This document shows, in pieces, positions 7,861 through 15,687 of a stretch of DNA of 18,597 nt. Each line of letters begins with the position of its first letter. Position 1 is the first letter of the stretch. Under the pieces are notes generated by a model. It saw nothing but the letters and a program-made list of their open reading frames with translations, searched no databases and had not been told where the DNA came from. The position numbers and the translations under genes were made by a program. Origin of the DNA: Rickettsia typhi (GTDB lineage Bacteria; Pseudomonadota; Alphaproteobacteria; Rickettsiales; UBA1997); assembly GCA_945903615.1 (NCBI GenBank), contig CAMDOL010000014.1:1-18597 (forward strand), in the 5' to 3' direction.

Positions 7861-9627
7861 ATGAAAAAACTTGGAAACCTGCCGAGCTGGGATTTGACTG
7901 ACTTCTACAAATCTATTGCTGATAAAAAAATTGCTGAAGATTTTAAGTTGGCAAGAGATTTAGCGGCGTGTTTCAAAAAAAACTATCAGGGAAAATTGCA
8001 AGAAATTTCTGCGATTAATTTAGCCAAGGCAATTAAAGAATATGAAAAAATTTCTGAACTTTTGGGAAAAATTTCTAGCTTTTCTTATCTAAATTACGCC
8101 ACGAATTTAAACAGCCCAAAGGATACAGCCTTTTATCAGGATTCTTCAGAAAAGATCAATGATATTTCTAGTTTGATGGTGTTTTTTGAATTAGAAATTA
8201 ATCAGATTGAAGATAAAAAGTTGAATTCGTTGATCAAATCTAATAGCGATTTGCAACGCTACTCGCCTTATTTGCGCGATGTGCGAGTGTTTAAAAAATA
8301 TCAGCTCAGCGAAGAGTTAGAAAAAATGTTGCTCGAAAAATCAGCAACTGGATCTGCAGCTTGGAGCCGCTTGTTTGATGAGACGATTAATAATTTAAAA
8401 TTTCCGTTTGATAAAAAAACTCTGAATTCTTCACAAATTTTTGATTTACTTTGTAATCAAGATGAAAAAGTTAGACGCAAAGCAGCAAAAATTATTGGTC
8501 AAGTTTTGCAGGAAAATAGCAAAATTTTAGCTTATATAACTAATATTCTAGCCAAAGACAAAGACATTTCTGATAAATGGCGTGGCTTTGCTAAGCCTAT
8601 CTCCAGCCGCAATTTGAGCAATTATATTGAAGATGAGGTTGTGGATAGTTTGATTCAAACTGTGAAGAAAAATTATCCAGCAATTTCACATCGGTATTAT
8701 AGAATTAAAGCTAAAACTTTAGGTAAAAAAAAGTTGCATTATTCAGATCGCAATGCACCAGTATCTCTTGCAGAAAATAAATTGATTGCTTGGGATGAAG
8801 CCAAAGAAATTGTGGCTTCGGCTTATAATTCTTTCTCGCCCAAATTAGCAAAATTGGGGCAAAAGTTTTTTGATAATGACTGGATTGATGTTGGCGTCAA
8901 AGATGGCAAAGATTCTGGCGCTTTCGCCCACCCAACCGTTCCTAGTGTTCATCCTTATTTAATGTTAAATTATCAGGGTAAAGTTCGTGATGTGATGACT
9001 TTGGCTCACGAATTGGGTCATGGCGTGCATCAGGTTTTATCAGGCTCACAAGGTGTTTTGATGGCAGGAACACCTCTGACTTTGGCGGAAACTGCTTCGG
9101 TGTTTGGTGAACAATTGACCTTCCAAGAAATTTTGCGTCGTGAAAAAAATCCTATAAATAAAAAGTTGATTATTGCATCCAAAGTTGAAGATATGATCAA
9201 CACCGTCGTGCGTCAAATTGCCTTTTTAGATTTTGAAAAAAAAGTTCATGACGAACGCAAGAAAGGTGAAATTTCTATCGAGAAATTGAATCAATTTTGG
9301 ATGGAAGTTCAGAAAGAAAGCCTTGGCGATGTCTTCAATTTTGACGATGAATATAAATATTATTGGTCATATATCCCACATTTTATTCACTCGCCATTTT
9401 ATGTTTATTCTTATGCCTTTGGCGATTGCTTAGTCAACTCACTTTACGGCGTTTATAAATCGGGTTTGAAAGGTTTTGAAGATAAATATTTTAAAATGTT
9501 AGAAGCTGGCGGAACCTTGCATCACAAGGATTTATTGGCTCCATTTGGACTTGACGCCAGCAAAGCCGATTTTTGGCAAAAAGGTTTAGATGTGATAATT
9601 TCTTATATCGATGAACTTGAAAAATAA
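7861..9627 (+). CDS. pepF: Oligoendopeptidase F family metallopeptidase (M3)
   Basis: Cytosolic zinc peptidase that degrades short peptides; the 588-residue length is typical of the PepF/M3 family. The zinc-binding motif HELGH is at 383-387 in the context LAHELGHGVHQ. The third ligand lies in LAETASVFGE about 25 residues later, matching the M3 pattern HExxH...E. SGAFAHPTVPSVHPYLMLNY just before the active site and SYAFGDCLVNSLY near the C-terminus are also family-like. The first half is helical and charged, as expected. The following FAD-binding protein gene overlaps its end by 17 bases, suggesting translational coupling. The upstream region holds only fold-back elements and a gene remnant, so its promoter must lie in or next to those repeats. 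Confidence 0.95.
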   Translation: MKKLGNLPSWDLTDFYKSIADKKIAEDFKLARDLAACFKKNYQGKLQEISAINLAKAIKEYEKISELLGKISSFSYLNYATNLNSPKDTAFYQDSSEKINDISSLMVFFELEINQIEDKKLNSLIKSNSDLQRYSPYLRDVRVFKKYQLSEELEKMLLEKSATGSAAWSRLFDETINNLKFPFDKKTLNSSQIFDLLCNQDEKVRRKAAKIIGQVLQENSKILAYITNILAKDKDISDKWRGFAKPISSRNLSNYIEDEVVDSLIQTVKKNYPAISHRYYRIKAKTLGKKKLHYSDRNAPVSLAENKLIAWDEAKEIVASAYNSFSPKLAKLGQKFFDNDWIDVGVKDGKDSGAFAHPTVPSVHPYLMLNYQGKVRDVMTLAHELGHGVHQVLSGSQGVLMAGTPLTLAETASVFGEQLTFQEILRREKNPINKKLIIASKVEDMINTVVRQIAFLDFEKKVHDERKKGEISIEKLNQFWMEVQKESLGDVFNFDDEYKYYWSYIPHFIHSPFYVYSYAFGDCLVNSLYGVYKSGLKGFEDKYFKMLEAGGTLHHKDLLAPFGLDASKADFWQKGLDVIISYIDELEK

Positions 9628-10894
9628 AAAAATTGCAATAATCGGTGGAGGATTTTCTGGTTTGGCTGTTGCATATAATTTACTACAATCGAACCAGCAA
9701 ATCGTAATCGATATTTTTGACGATGAGAATTTTGTCAATAGTGGCAAAGCCTATACAACTCAAGATTTTAGACATATTCTAAATGTTCCGGCTGATAAAA
9801 TGGGCTTGTCGTTTGCTGATGAAAAGCATTTTTATAAATGGCTTAAACAAAATCACCACCCAGAAATTGCCAAAGATAACTTTGCTCCGCGCCCCTTATA
9901 TCGGCTTTATTTGCAAGAAATTCTTGGTGAGCTACAAAAAAACTCTGCGATTAATTTTATAAATGAGCAAATTTCTCAAATTAAATTTCTTGACGGAAAC
10001 TATGTTTTAACCAATAACAGTGAGCTTTCCAAGCAATATGATTTTGTAGTTCTCGCTTGTGGATTAAAGATTAAAAATCTTCCAGCAAATTTTAGAAGTA
10101 AAAAAATTATTGATAATATTTGGAAATATTTGAACCTAACACAACTTCCAGAATCTGGAACAGTTTTAATTGCTGGCACTGGCTTAACTATGGTTGATGC
10201 GGTTTTAAGCCTCAAAAATAATGGTTTTACAGGAAAAATTATTGCTTGCTCAGGAAGTGCAAAATTACCCCTTTCCCATTCCGCAACCAGAAATAAGGCT
10301 CTAAAAACTCTTGAAATTGCCGATGCCAATTTGCCTTTGAGTCAAATTCTGTATCGCCTCAAAACAGCAGCAAAAAAAGCTGAAGATTGGCGCGATATAA
10401 TGCACGGGCTACGCAGCATCACTCAACAATTCTGGCAAGAATTAACTCTAAATAAAAAACGCCAGTTTCTTCGCCATTTAATGAGCCTGTGGAGCATTCA
10501 CCGCCATCGCATTGCTAGAGAAAATAATGATCAAATTGTGGAGATGATTGCGGCGGGAAAATTAGAAATTGTTAAAGGCAGATTAAAAAAATTAGAAGAA
10601 CAAAATCAGCAAATTTTGGCTACTCTAAATAACCACAAAACCATTGCTGCTGACTTGGTTTTAAACGCAATGGGCTTTGATTATTCATATCAAAAAAGCA
10701 AGTTATTGATTAATCTTATAGAACAAAAAATTATCGCTCACCATGAAACTGGCTTGGGTTTTAAAGTTCTAAAGACTCATCCCAACTTTTATTTAGTTGG
10801 CTCAATTTTGACTGGAGAATTATTGGAAATCACCGCCGTTCCAGAGCTTAGAATTTTGGCGCATCAAATTGCCTTAAAAATATCAGCACTATGA
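9611..10894 (+). CDS. FAD/NAD(P)-binding protein (NAD_binding_9, YdhS-like)
   Basis: A 427-residue flavin-dependent oxidoreductase-like protein of unknown substrate. It opens with a Rossmann dinucleotide-binding motif, KIAIIGGGFSGLAVAYNLL at about 6-24. LNVPADKMGLSFADEKHFYKWL and FAPRPLYRLYLQEIL at about 58-105 are characteristic of the NAD_binding_9 group. A second nucleotide-binding segment, VLIAGTGLTMVDAVLSL, is near 185-201. A later motif, LVLNAMGFDYSY, and a C-terminal YLVGSILTGELLEI complete the two-dinucleotide fold. The gene overlaps pepF by 17 bases and its stop overlaps the tsaB start in ATGA, so the three genes are probably co-transcribed and coupled. Nothing in the context identifies the reaction. 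Confidence 0.85.
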   Translation: MNLKNKKIAIIGGGFSGLAVAYNLLQSNQQIVIDIFDDENFVNSGKAYTTQDFRHILNVPADKMGLSFADEKHFYKWLKQNHHPEIAKDNFAPRPLYRLYLQEILGELQKNSAINFINEQISQIKFLDGNYVLTNNSELSKQYDFVVLACGLKIKNLPANFRSKKIIDNIWKYLNLTQLPESGTVLIAGTGLTMVDAVLSLKNNGFTGKIIACSGSAKLPLSHSATRNKALKTLEIADANLPLSQILYRLKTAAKKAEDWRDIMHGLRSITQQFWQELTLNKKRQFLRHLMSLWSIHRHRIARENNDQIVEMIAAGKLEIVKGRLKKLEEQNQQILATLNNHKTIAADLVLNAMGFDYSYQKSKLLINLIEQKIIAHHETGLGFKVLKTHPNFYLVGSILTGELLEITAVPELRILAHQIALKISAL

Positions 10895-11559
10895 AAATCC
10901 TCGCTTTTGACACAACCAATTCCACACTTTCAGTTGCAATATTGTTCGATAAAAAACTAATCGCGCAGAAAAATATTTTAGAGAACAACAAACATTCCGA
11001 AATGTTGATTCCGGTTATTGAAGAGTGCTTAAAACAAGCTAGAATTTGGTATCAAAATTTAGATGCAATTGCTTTTACTCATGGTCCGGGAAGTTTTACT
11101 GGAATTAGAGTTGGATATTCTTGCGCGAAAGCGTTAGCAATCACAACTGATTTGCCAGTTGTAGCAATCAGTAGTTTAGAAGTGATTGCTTGCGCTTACT
11201 TAGAAAGAAATTTGGAATGTAAAAAAATCTTAGTCGTTAATGATGCAAGGTTGGAGGAGTTTTTTATTCAGGAATTTGTGATAGAAAACGGACAATTAAA
11301 ATCAAGCTTTGAGCCAATGATGATAAAGTTAGAGGAGTTCAAAGATTTTTTGCCGAATGAAAAATTTATATTGGCAGGAAGTGCAAAAAATATGATTAAG
11401 GATGATTTAAAAAATGCGATAATTTATGAGCAAGAAGACTTTATTGATGCCAAAAATATTGCTTTACTGGCTGAAGAAAAATACTCACCAAATCATAATT
11501 TAGAATCATCGGCACTTTATATTCGTGAGCCAAAAATTAGTCAGAGAAAACGCAAGTAA
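10891..11559 (+). CDS. tsaB: tRNA threonylcarbamoyladenosine biosynthesis protein TsaB
   Basis: Partner and activator of TsaD in making N6-threonylcarbamoyladenosine at position 37 of ANN-decoding tRNAs. The 222-residue product starts with the ASKHA-fold N-terminus MKILAFDTTNSTLSVAI. It carries the TsaB signature AFTHGPGSFTGIRVGYSCAK at about 61-80, and NKHSEMLIPVIEECL at about 34-48 fits the dimer interface region. The C-terminal part, ending SALYIREPKI, is family-like. Its start overlaps the preceding stop in ATGA. It is convergent with the IalB-family gene, with only 6 bases between stops. Neither tsaD nor rimI is adjacent. Confidence 0.94.
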   Translation: MKILAFDTTNSTLSVAILFDKKLIAQKNILENNKHSEMLIPVIEECLKQARIWYQNLDAIAFTHGPGSFTGIRVGYSCAKALAITTDLPVVAISSLEVIACAYLERNLECKKILVVNDARLEEFFIQEFVIENGQLKSSFEPMMIKLEEFKDFLPNEKFILAGSAKNMIKDDLKNAIIYEQEDFIDAKNIALLAEEKYSPNHNLESSALYIREPKISQRKRK

Positions 11560-11565
11560 TACCAT

Positions 11566-12078
11566 CTATTGACTAGCTGCATAATATTTATCGCAGACTT
11601 CTTTCATCTTGCCGTAAGCCTGATTAAATCCTATCAGCGAGTAAGTGTCCTTAGAATATTGGCTTTTTTTATTTATCCCCAAAACCACCACATCTAAATT
11701 GCGGCGCATTTCTTTGATAATATCAATATCGTCAGATTTGCTATTTGCCCAAGCCGAACTTTCGTAAGTGAAGGCGTTGAATTTTTTGAGACCAAAAGAA
11801 AGCTCAACCTCAGAGGCTTCTTTATAAACATATCCAGAACCAATGGTGATCTCGTCAATGTTGTCGCTGGAGTTATTGATTAAAAAATAAGGATCACCAC
11901 GACGATAATAATTGCCATCTTTTTTGATTGGCAAAGAGACCATATAACAAAGTTTTTTATTATTAAGATCAGAAGTAAAAACACTCCAATCCGCAAATTT
12001 GCCTTGCAATTCTTGAGCAAGGAGATTGCCGCTTAAGAGCAGTAAAAATAATAGACTTATAATTGCTTTTTTTAACAT
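11566..12078 (-). CDS. IalB-family (invasion-associated locus B) secreted protein
   Basis: Predicted exported protein of 170 residues in the IalB family, first described in Bartonella and common in Alphaproteobacteria with poorly known function. I start it at the ATG at 12078, where the N-terminus is a textbook signal peptide (MLKKAIISLLFLLLLSGNLL, then AQ). A longer frame begins at 12144, but its first 22 codons come partly from element C2 and carry no export signal. Family features are FADWSVF, KLCYMVSLPI, RRGDPYFLI, the EVELSFGLKKFNAF stretch, SAWANSKSDDIDIIKEMRR, and DTYSLIGFNQA near the end. C2 lies just upstream and may supply the promoter. The family call is good; a role in invasion is not shown. 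Confidence 0.8.
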   Translation of the reverse strand: MLKKAIISLLFLLLLSGNLLAQELQGKFADWSVFTSDLNNKKLCYMVSLPIKKDGNYYRRGDPYFLINNSSDNIDEITIGSGYVYKEASEVELSFGLKKFNAFTYESSAWANSKSDDIDIIKEMRRNLDVVVLGINKKSQYSKDTYSLIGFNQAYGKMKEVCDKYYAASQ

Positions 12079-12127
12079 TGTAAAACTATTGGAATAAATT
12101 GATGATCTGGAATTAATTTTTTTATCT

Positions 12128-12136
12128 TTTATACCA
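12128..12136 (-). promoter_or_regulatory. Candidate extended -10 supplied by element C2, facing the IalB-family gene
   Basis: Reading out of the left end of C2 on the minus strand gives TGGTATAAA (TG-N plus TATAAA, 5/6). Transcription would start roughly 43 bases before the ATG at 12078. No clear -35 was seen. Prediction only. Confidence 0.35.
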
Positions 12137-12155
12137 GTTCTCATTTTTAACTATA

Positions 12156-12210
12156 TTAAGGAACCTCTGAATAAATAAAACGATGTTTTAGTTATTCAGA
12201 GGTTCCTTAA
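12156..12210. repeat. Fold-back element A, minimal copy A3 (55 bases)
   Basis: A near-perfect palindrome: TTAAGGAACCTCTGAATAAA on the left, complementary on the right with one substitution, around the centre AAAACGATGTTTT. It keeps the A-family ends but lacks the roughly 120-base interior hairpin of A1 and A2. TTAA flanks both sides. It sits at the CTCATTAA site of element B, where B1 is uninterrupted. Confidence 0.85.
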
Positions 12211-12348
12211 TGAGTTGCAAACAAAGTTTGTGGTAAAAATTTGCTTGAAGAATTTAGAGGCAGAGCCTAATGCTTCTTGCATTCTTCGTCGCAATTTTTC
12301 CTCAAAAATACTTTGCTTAAATGACGAATTTAAAATGGGATTTGGTAT
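12207..12348. repeat. Fold-back element B, truncated copy B2
   Basis: Inverted copy of B1 positions 7152 to about 7294, with very few differences over more than 130 bases. One terminal repeat is present (the GGGATTTGGTAT end at 12348). The other terminal repeat and about 66 adjacent bases are missing where A3 abuts. The truncation suggests that A3 insertion was accompanied or followed by a deletion. Confidence 0.85.
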
Positions 12349-12351
12349 AAT
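12343..12351 (+). promoter_or_regulatory. Extended -10-like sequence at the end of B2
   Basis: TGGTATAAT on the plus strand combines TG-N with a perfect TATAAT. It points rightward into element E and the 3' end of a minus-strand gene, so any transcript would be non-coding or antisense. Prediction only. Confidence 0.25.
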
Positions 12352-12415
12352 TTAGTTTTTGCAATTTTTAAAATGAAAATTGGCATTAGAACCCACATTG
12401 CTGCCTATGCTGTGT

Positions 12416-12487
12416 TTAGACACTGTTAGCTAATTAATTTTGCCCTAGATTTTGCCTAGATAAAATTAATTAGCTAACAGTGTCTAA
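12416..12487. repeat. Palindromic element E: perfect 26-base inverted repeat
   Basis: The left arm (12416-12441) starts TTAGACACTGTTAGCTAATT. The right arm (12462-12487) is its exact complement. The loop is 20 bases (GCCCTAGATTTTGCCTAGAT). Perfect arms suggest recent origin or maintained function. It lies 45 bases downstream of the stop of the RNA methyltransferase gene (minus strand), so it could stabilise or end that transcript. The arms are AT-rich and no U-run follows, so it is not a classic intrinsic terminator. It differs in sequence from elements A-D. Confidence 0.85.
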
Positions 12488-12531
12488 TCAACCTCACACA
12501 ACTATGTTTATTTGTAAATAAATTTATAAAA

Positions 12532-13836
12532 CTACAACTTTTCAAACGCCACCACCAACTCCAAATGGTGACTATAAACAAACTGATCAATCGCTTTGAT
12601 TTTGGTAATTTTATAACCGTTTTGCAGAAGAATTTTTGCATCAACCGCGAAGGCGGCGGGGTTGCAGGAGATGTAGATTATGGATTTGATTTTGGATTGA
12701 GCGAGGTGCTGGGTTTGAAACTGGGCACCGTTTCTTGGTGGGTTAATAATGGCGAGGTGTTGACCAGTTAATTCTTTGGGAAGTAAAGGATTTTTTACTA
12801 GATCTTTTTCAAAGCCTTGGATTTTTTGGTTGAGATTATTTTTAGTGGCGTTTTTGTTTAGAGCTTCGATCATTGATTTTTCGCCTTCAAAAGCTTTGAT
12901 GTTGGTTTTTGGATTTTGAGATAGCACAGCGAAACTGTAGGTTCCGATTCCACAATATAAATCAATTATGTTTAGAGTTTTGTCTGGATTTTTAGCTTGC
13001 AAGGAAGCAGTCAAATCGTTGATTTCTCTGATAATTATATCTTGACCAGTTTTGGTTGCTTGTAAAAAAATATTGGCGTTAAGATCAATTTTTATATCTT
13101 TATTTTCTTGGTCAAAAAATAATTGTGGAATTTGAGATTGATAAATTAAATTGCAATCATCATCAATTCTGTAGGCTAGACTAATGATGTTGTTGTCTTT
13201 AGCAAAATTAGTTAATTGATCAGCAACTTCAAGGCTTGGTGCGATTGGAGTTTGTAAAATAGCGGCGATGCCGTTATCAAATTTAGTGATCGAAATTTGA
13301 GTGATTTTGGTGGTGATATTTTTGACTAAATCTTGCAAAGGATGAATTAAATTAGCGATTTCTTTTTCTAGAATTAAACAGCTCTCAATTTTAACCACAT
13401 CATTGCTGTTCTCACGGAAAAATCCTAAACGATGATTATGATCAACTTGAAAATTTACTCTTCTTCTAAAGCCAGCAGGAATAAAGCTCCAATCTATATT
13501 GCCATCAAAAGTGATTTGATCTCGGGAAAATAAATCTAAGAGAATTTTTTGTTTAAAACTTTGATAATAATCCACCGCTAAATGTTGCAAAGAACAACCG
13601 CCGCAATCAGCAAAATGAGGGCAGGGAGGAGCTGCACGATTTGGGCTAGGCGAAATTATTTTGATTAAATTTGCGGCAATGAATTTGCTATTTTCTTTGA
13701 TAATTTGAGCCTCAATTTTATCGCCAATTAGAGTTTTGGAGACAAAAATTTTTTTATTTTTTTTGTTATTAGGCGCTAGAGCAAAACCTTGCCCAAGGTT
13801 TGAAATTCCGGTGATCTCGATGATTTGATTGGTCAT
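12532..13836 (-). CDS. RumA/RlmD-type RNA (uracil-5-)-methyltransferase
   Basis: SAM-dependent enzyme that makes 5-methyluridine, most likely in 23S rRNA. I start it at the ATG at 13836 (434 residues), because the upstream ATG at 13869 would translate part of a stem-loop. The N-terminal TRAM-like domain (about 1-60) starts TNQIIEITGISNLGQGFA. Four cysteines, C72, C78, C81 and C153, have the spacing of the iron-sulfur cluster cysteines of E. coli RumA. The SAM site is DLYCGIGTYSF (292-302), with NPPRNGA near 365-371. The catalytic nucleophile is C391 in YISCNP, and E426 in HHLELV is the probable base. U1939 specificity is inferred; related enzymes target other uridines. It lies downstream of psd on the same strand. 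Confidence 0.92.
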   Translation of the reverse strand: MTNQIIEITGISNLGQGFALAPNNKKNKKIFVSKTLIGDKIEAQIIKENSKFIAANLIKIISPSPNRAAPPCPHFADCGGCSLQHLAVDYYQSFKQKILLDLFSRDQITFDGNIDWSFIPAGFRRRVNFQVDHNHRLGFFRENSNDVVKIESCLILEKEIANLIHPLQDLVKNITTKITQISITKFDNGIAAILQTPIAPSLEVADQLTNFAKDNNIISLAYRIDDDCNLIYQSQIPQLFFDQENKDIKIDLNANIFLQATKTGQDIIIREINDLTASLQAKNPDKTLNIIDLYCGIGTYSFAVLSQNPKTNIKAFEGEKSMIEALNKNATKNNLNQKIQGFEKDLVKNPLLPKELTGQHLAIINPPRNGAQFQTQHLAQSKIKSIIYISCNPAAFAVDAKILLQNGYKITKIKAIDQFVYSHHLELVVAFEKL

Positions 13837-13859
13837 TATTTGTAGTTGGAATGAAGGTT

Positions 13860-13883
13860 GGGTCGGCATTAAAATGCCGACCC
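13860..13883. terminator. GC-rich stem-loop between psd and the methyltransferase gene
   Basis: GGGTCGGCATT pairs perfectly with AATGCCGACCC around AA; a flanking T-A pair extends the stem to 12 base pairs. It begins about 35 bases after the psd stop on the minus strand, so transcription of psd would pass through it. No run of U follows, so it may be a weak terminator, an RNA-stability hairpin or a repeat. The stem is much richer in GC than its surroundings. Confidence 0.4.
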
Positions 13884-13917
13884 ACGGAAGTTTGGCAGAG
13901 GAGAATGTGAAGAAAAA

Positions 13918-14595
13918 TTATAACTCGCCAATTACAGTTTCTCCGCCAACCATAGTTTGACCGACTAAAACTTTAACTTTAGAAGTTTTTGGCAAATAAA
14001 TATCAGCGCGGCTGCCAAAACGGATGATGCCGTATCTGTCGCCAGCCTCAACTTCCTGACCTTCTTTTAAATCAGAAACTATTCTTCTTGCAACCAAACC
14101 AGCAACTTGCACGAATACGATTTGCGCGCCGCTTTTAGTATTTACCACTGCAGAATTTCTTTCATTTTCTGCGCTGGCTTCTTCAAGATTAGCGCTAAAA
14201 AATTTACCTTCTTTATACTTCACTTGGGTGATTTTGCCGGCAATTGGTGCTCGGTTCACATGAACATTGAAGACATTTAAAAACACACTAATTTTTGTCC
14301 AATCATTATTAGCAAGATTTAATTCTGCTGGCGGAGTGGCATTTTGTTCAATCAGATTGATCACCCCATCTGCTGGGCTGATAATTAAATTTTCACCTCT
14401 TGGAGTGAATCTCTCTGGATCACGAAAAAAGAATACGCACCATAAAGTCAAAACTAAACCAATTGTACCCAGAGTGTTGCTCATAAGAGCAAAAATGATG
14501 GTGACTAAGGCGAATATCATAATGAATTTGAAGCCTTCTTTGTGAATTGGAACTAGAACAACTTTTATTAAGTCAGAGATATGATTGTTGGACAT
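13918..14595 (-). CDS. psd: Phosphatidylserine decarboxylase (pyruvoyl type)
   Basis: Membrane enzyme that converts phosphatidylserine to phosphatidylethanolamine. The 225-residue length matches the short alphaproteobacterial form. Residues about 24-54 form hydrophobic membrane segments. They are followed by FFFRDPERFTP, SPADGVI (73-79), SVFLNVFNVHVNRAP (103-117) and VVNTKSG. The self-cleavage site is G194-S195 in RFGSRADIYLP; cleavage there makes the small subunit with the pyruvoyl group. The C-terminus reads VGQTMVGGETVIGEL. pssA, often next to psd in this class, is not adjacent; the next gene downstream is the RNA methyltransferase. A TATAAT lies only two bases upstream of the ATG, too close to count as a normal promoter. 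Confidence 0.94.
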   Translation of the reverse strand: MSNNHISDLIKVVLVPIHKEGFKFIMIFALVTIIFALMSNTLGTIGLVLTLWCVFFFRDPERFTPRGENLIISPADGVINLIEQNATPPAELNLANNDWTKISVFLNVFNVHVNRAPIAGKITQVKYKEGKFFSANLEEASAENERNSAVVNTKSGAQIVFVQVAGLVARRIVSDLKEGQEVEAGDRYGIIRFGSRADIYLPKTSKVKVLVGQTMVGGETVIGEL

Positions 14596-14673
14596 AAATT
14601 ATAGTGTTTATTGATTAGTAATTGGTTTGAAGATCGACGAGGGAATTATCAATATAAGTAGTTAAAACACAAT

Positions 14674-15594
14674 TTATAATTGTGCCTTGCAGTCCGCAGC
14701 AATTTGATTTTTGAGTTCTTCAATTGAATTAAACTTTTTTTCTTCGCGGACAAAATCAAGCAATTCTACGACAATCTTTTTGCCATAAATTTGTGCATCA
14801 AAATTAAAAATATGAACTTCAAAAAGTGGCTCTATGCCTGAGAATGTTGGTTTGATACCAAAGTTTAAAATAGCGGGATGCTTTTTTTTATCCAGCAACA
14901 CAACTGCTTTATAAACCCCAAATTTTGGTTTGATCGAATCTTTTTTAGGCAGAAAATTAGCGGTTGGGAAGCCCAAGGTGCGGGCTAATTTTTTGCCTTC
15001 AATTACTACGCCGCTAACTTGATAATTGTGCCCAAGCATTTGATTGGCGGTTTTGATGTTGCCCGTGTTAATCAAATTTCTAATCTTGGTTGAAGAATAT
15101 ACTTCGTGGTCGTGGCTGCTTTTGGCGGCAATTTGGTGGAAAGAAAAATTATGAATTCCAGCTAATTGTTGTAGCAAATTAGCATCGCCCAAACGATCTT
15201 TGCCAAAAATAAAATCGTAACCGATAATCAAATGTTTGATTTTGAGCTTTGCGACTAAAATGTTTTCAACAAAATCTTCGGCAGATAAATTGGCTAGTTT
15301 TTTGTTAAAACTGCCAATAAAAACAACATCGACAAGATTTGTATTTTTTAGAAAAGTTAATTTTTGGGATAATGAGTAAAGCTTCTGGTCAAAGATTTGG
15401 TGCGGCTTAATAATTTTTAGCGGATGCGGCTCAAAAGTTAAAAGGGCAGATTTTAAATTTTCACTATGGGCAATTCTTGTGGCATTCTTTAAAATTTCCT
15501 GATGCCCCAAATGAATACCGTCAAAATTGCCAATGGTTAAAACCGTGCTTTGAAAATTGTGGTTGATGTTGTGAAAGTTTTTGATAATTTGCAT
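14674..15594 (-). CDS. ribF: Bifunctional riboflavin kinase / FAD synthetase
   Basis: Cytosolic two-domain enzyme making FMN and then FAD from riboflavin. The 306-residue length is normal. The N-terminal nucleotidyltransferase domain has TIGNFDGIHLGHQEIL at about 20-35 (the HxGH-type motif), LLTFEPHPLKI and IIGYDFIFGKDRLGD; the STKIRNLI segment ends this domain. The C-terminal kinase domain has GKKLARTLGFPTANF with the PTAN motif near 206-209, then FGVYKAVV and LNFGIKPTF. FEVHIFNFDAQIYGKKIVVE is the late kinase segment. It lies upstream of psd on the same strand with a 78-base gap in which I see no feature. The repeat cluster at 15606-15725 sits just upstream of its start. Confidence 0.96.
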   Translation of the reverse strand: MQIIKNFHNINHNFQSTVLTIGNFDGIHLGHQEILKNATRIAHSENLKSALLTFEPHPLKIIKPHQIFDQKLYSLSQKLTFLKNTNLVDVVFIGSFNKKLANLSAEDFVENILVAKLKIKHLIIGYDFIFGKDRLGDANLLQQLAGIHNFSFHQIAAKSSHDHEVYSSTKIRNLINTGNIKTANQMLGHNYQVSGVVIEGKKLARTLGFPTANFLPKKDSIKPKFGVYKAVVLLDKKKHPAILNFGIKPTFSGIEPLFEVHIFNFDAQIYGKKIVVELLDFVREEKKFNSIEELKNQIAADCKAQL

Positions 15595-15631
15595 TTAAAA
15601 AATACTTGTAAGTTGTAAGTAGTAAGTTGTA

Positions 15632-15687
15632 ATACCAGTTTTCATTTTAAACTATACATATGCAATTTTTAAAATGAAAATTGGTAT
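15632..15687. repeat. Fold-back element C, intact copy C1 (56 bases)
   Basis: The left end ATACCAGTTTTCATTTTAAA pairs with the right end TTTAAAATGAAAATTGGTAT with one mismatch. The centre is about 16 bases. The first residues (ATACCA) and the CATTTTAAA block are shared, at the same distance from the end, with element B, so B and C probably depend on related transposases. A second copy, split by other elements, is at 12131-12386. Confidence 0.8.

Larger units (their letters stand above)
12131..12386. repeat. Fold-back element C, copy C2, split by elements A3 and B2
   Basis: The left arm (12131-12155) starts ATACCAGTTCTCATTTTTAA. The right arm (about 12349-12386) ends GCAATTTTTAAAATGAAAAT and then TGGCAT. 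Both match the intact copy C1 at 15632-15687, in order and orientation. Between the arms lie A3 and most of B2, so C2 was the oldest element here and later served as a landing site. The right end is mutated (GGCAT instead of GGTAT). Confidence 0.75.

Noticed and set aside
10000..10329. 109-codon minus-strand open frame inside the FAD-binding protein gene
   Set aside because: It is antisense to well-supported Rossmann-fold coding sequence and has no domain or start signal of its own.
12079..12144. Longer start for the IalB-family protein at 12144
   Set aside because: The extra 22 residues come partly from repeat C2 and precede a complete signal peptide that begins at the ATG at 12078.
13837..13869. 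Longer start for the RNA methyltransferase at 13869
   Set aside because: The extra codons run through the GC-rich stem-loop, and the TRAM-like domain begins right after the ATG at 13836.
14598..14606. TATAAT just upstream of the psd start codon as a promoter
   Set aside because: It is too close to the ATG for a normal leader and has no -35 partner; such hexamers are expected by chance in AT-rich DNA.
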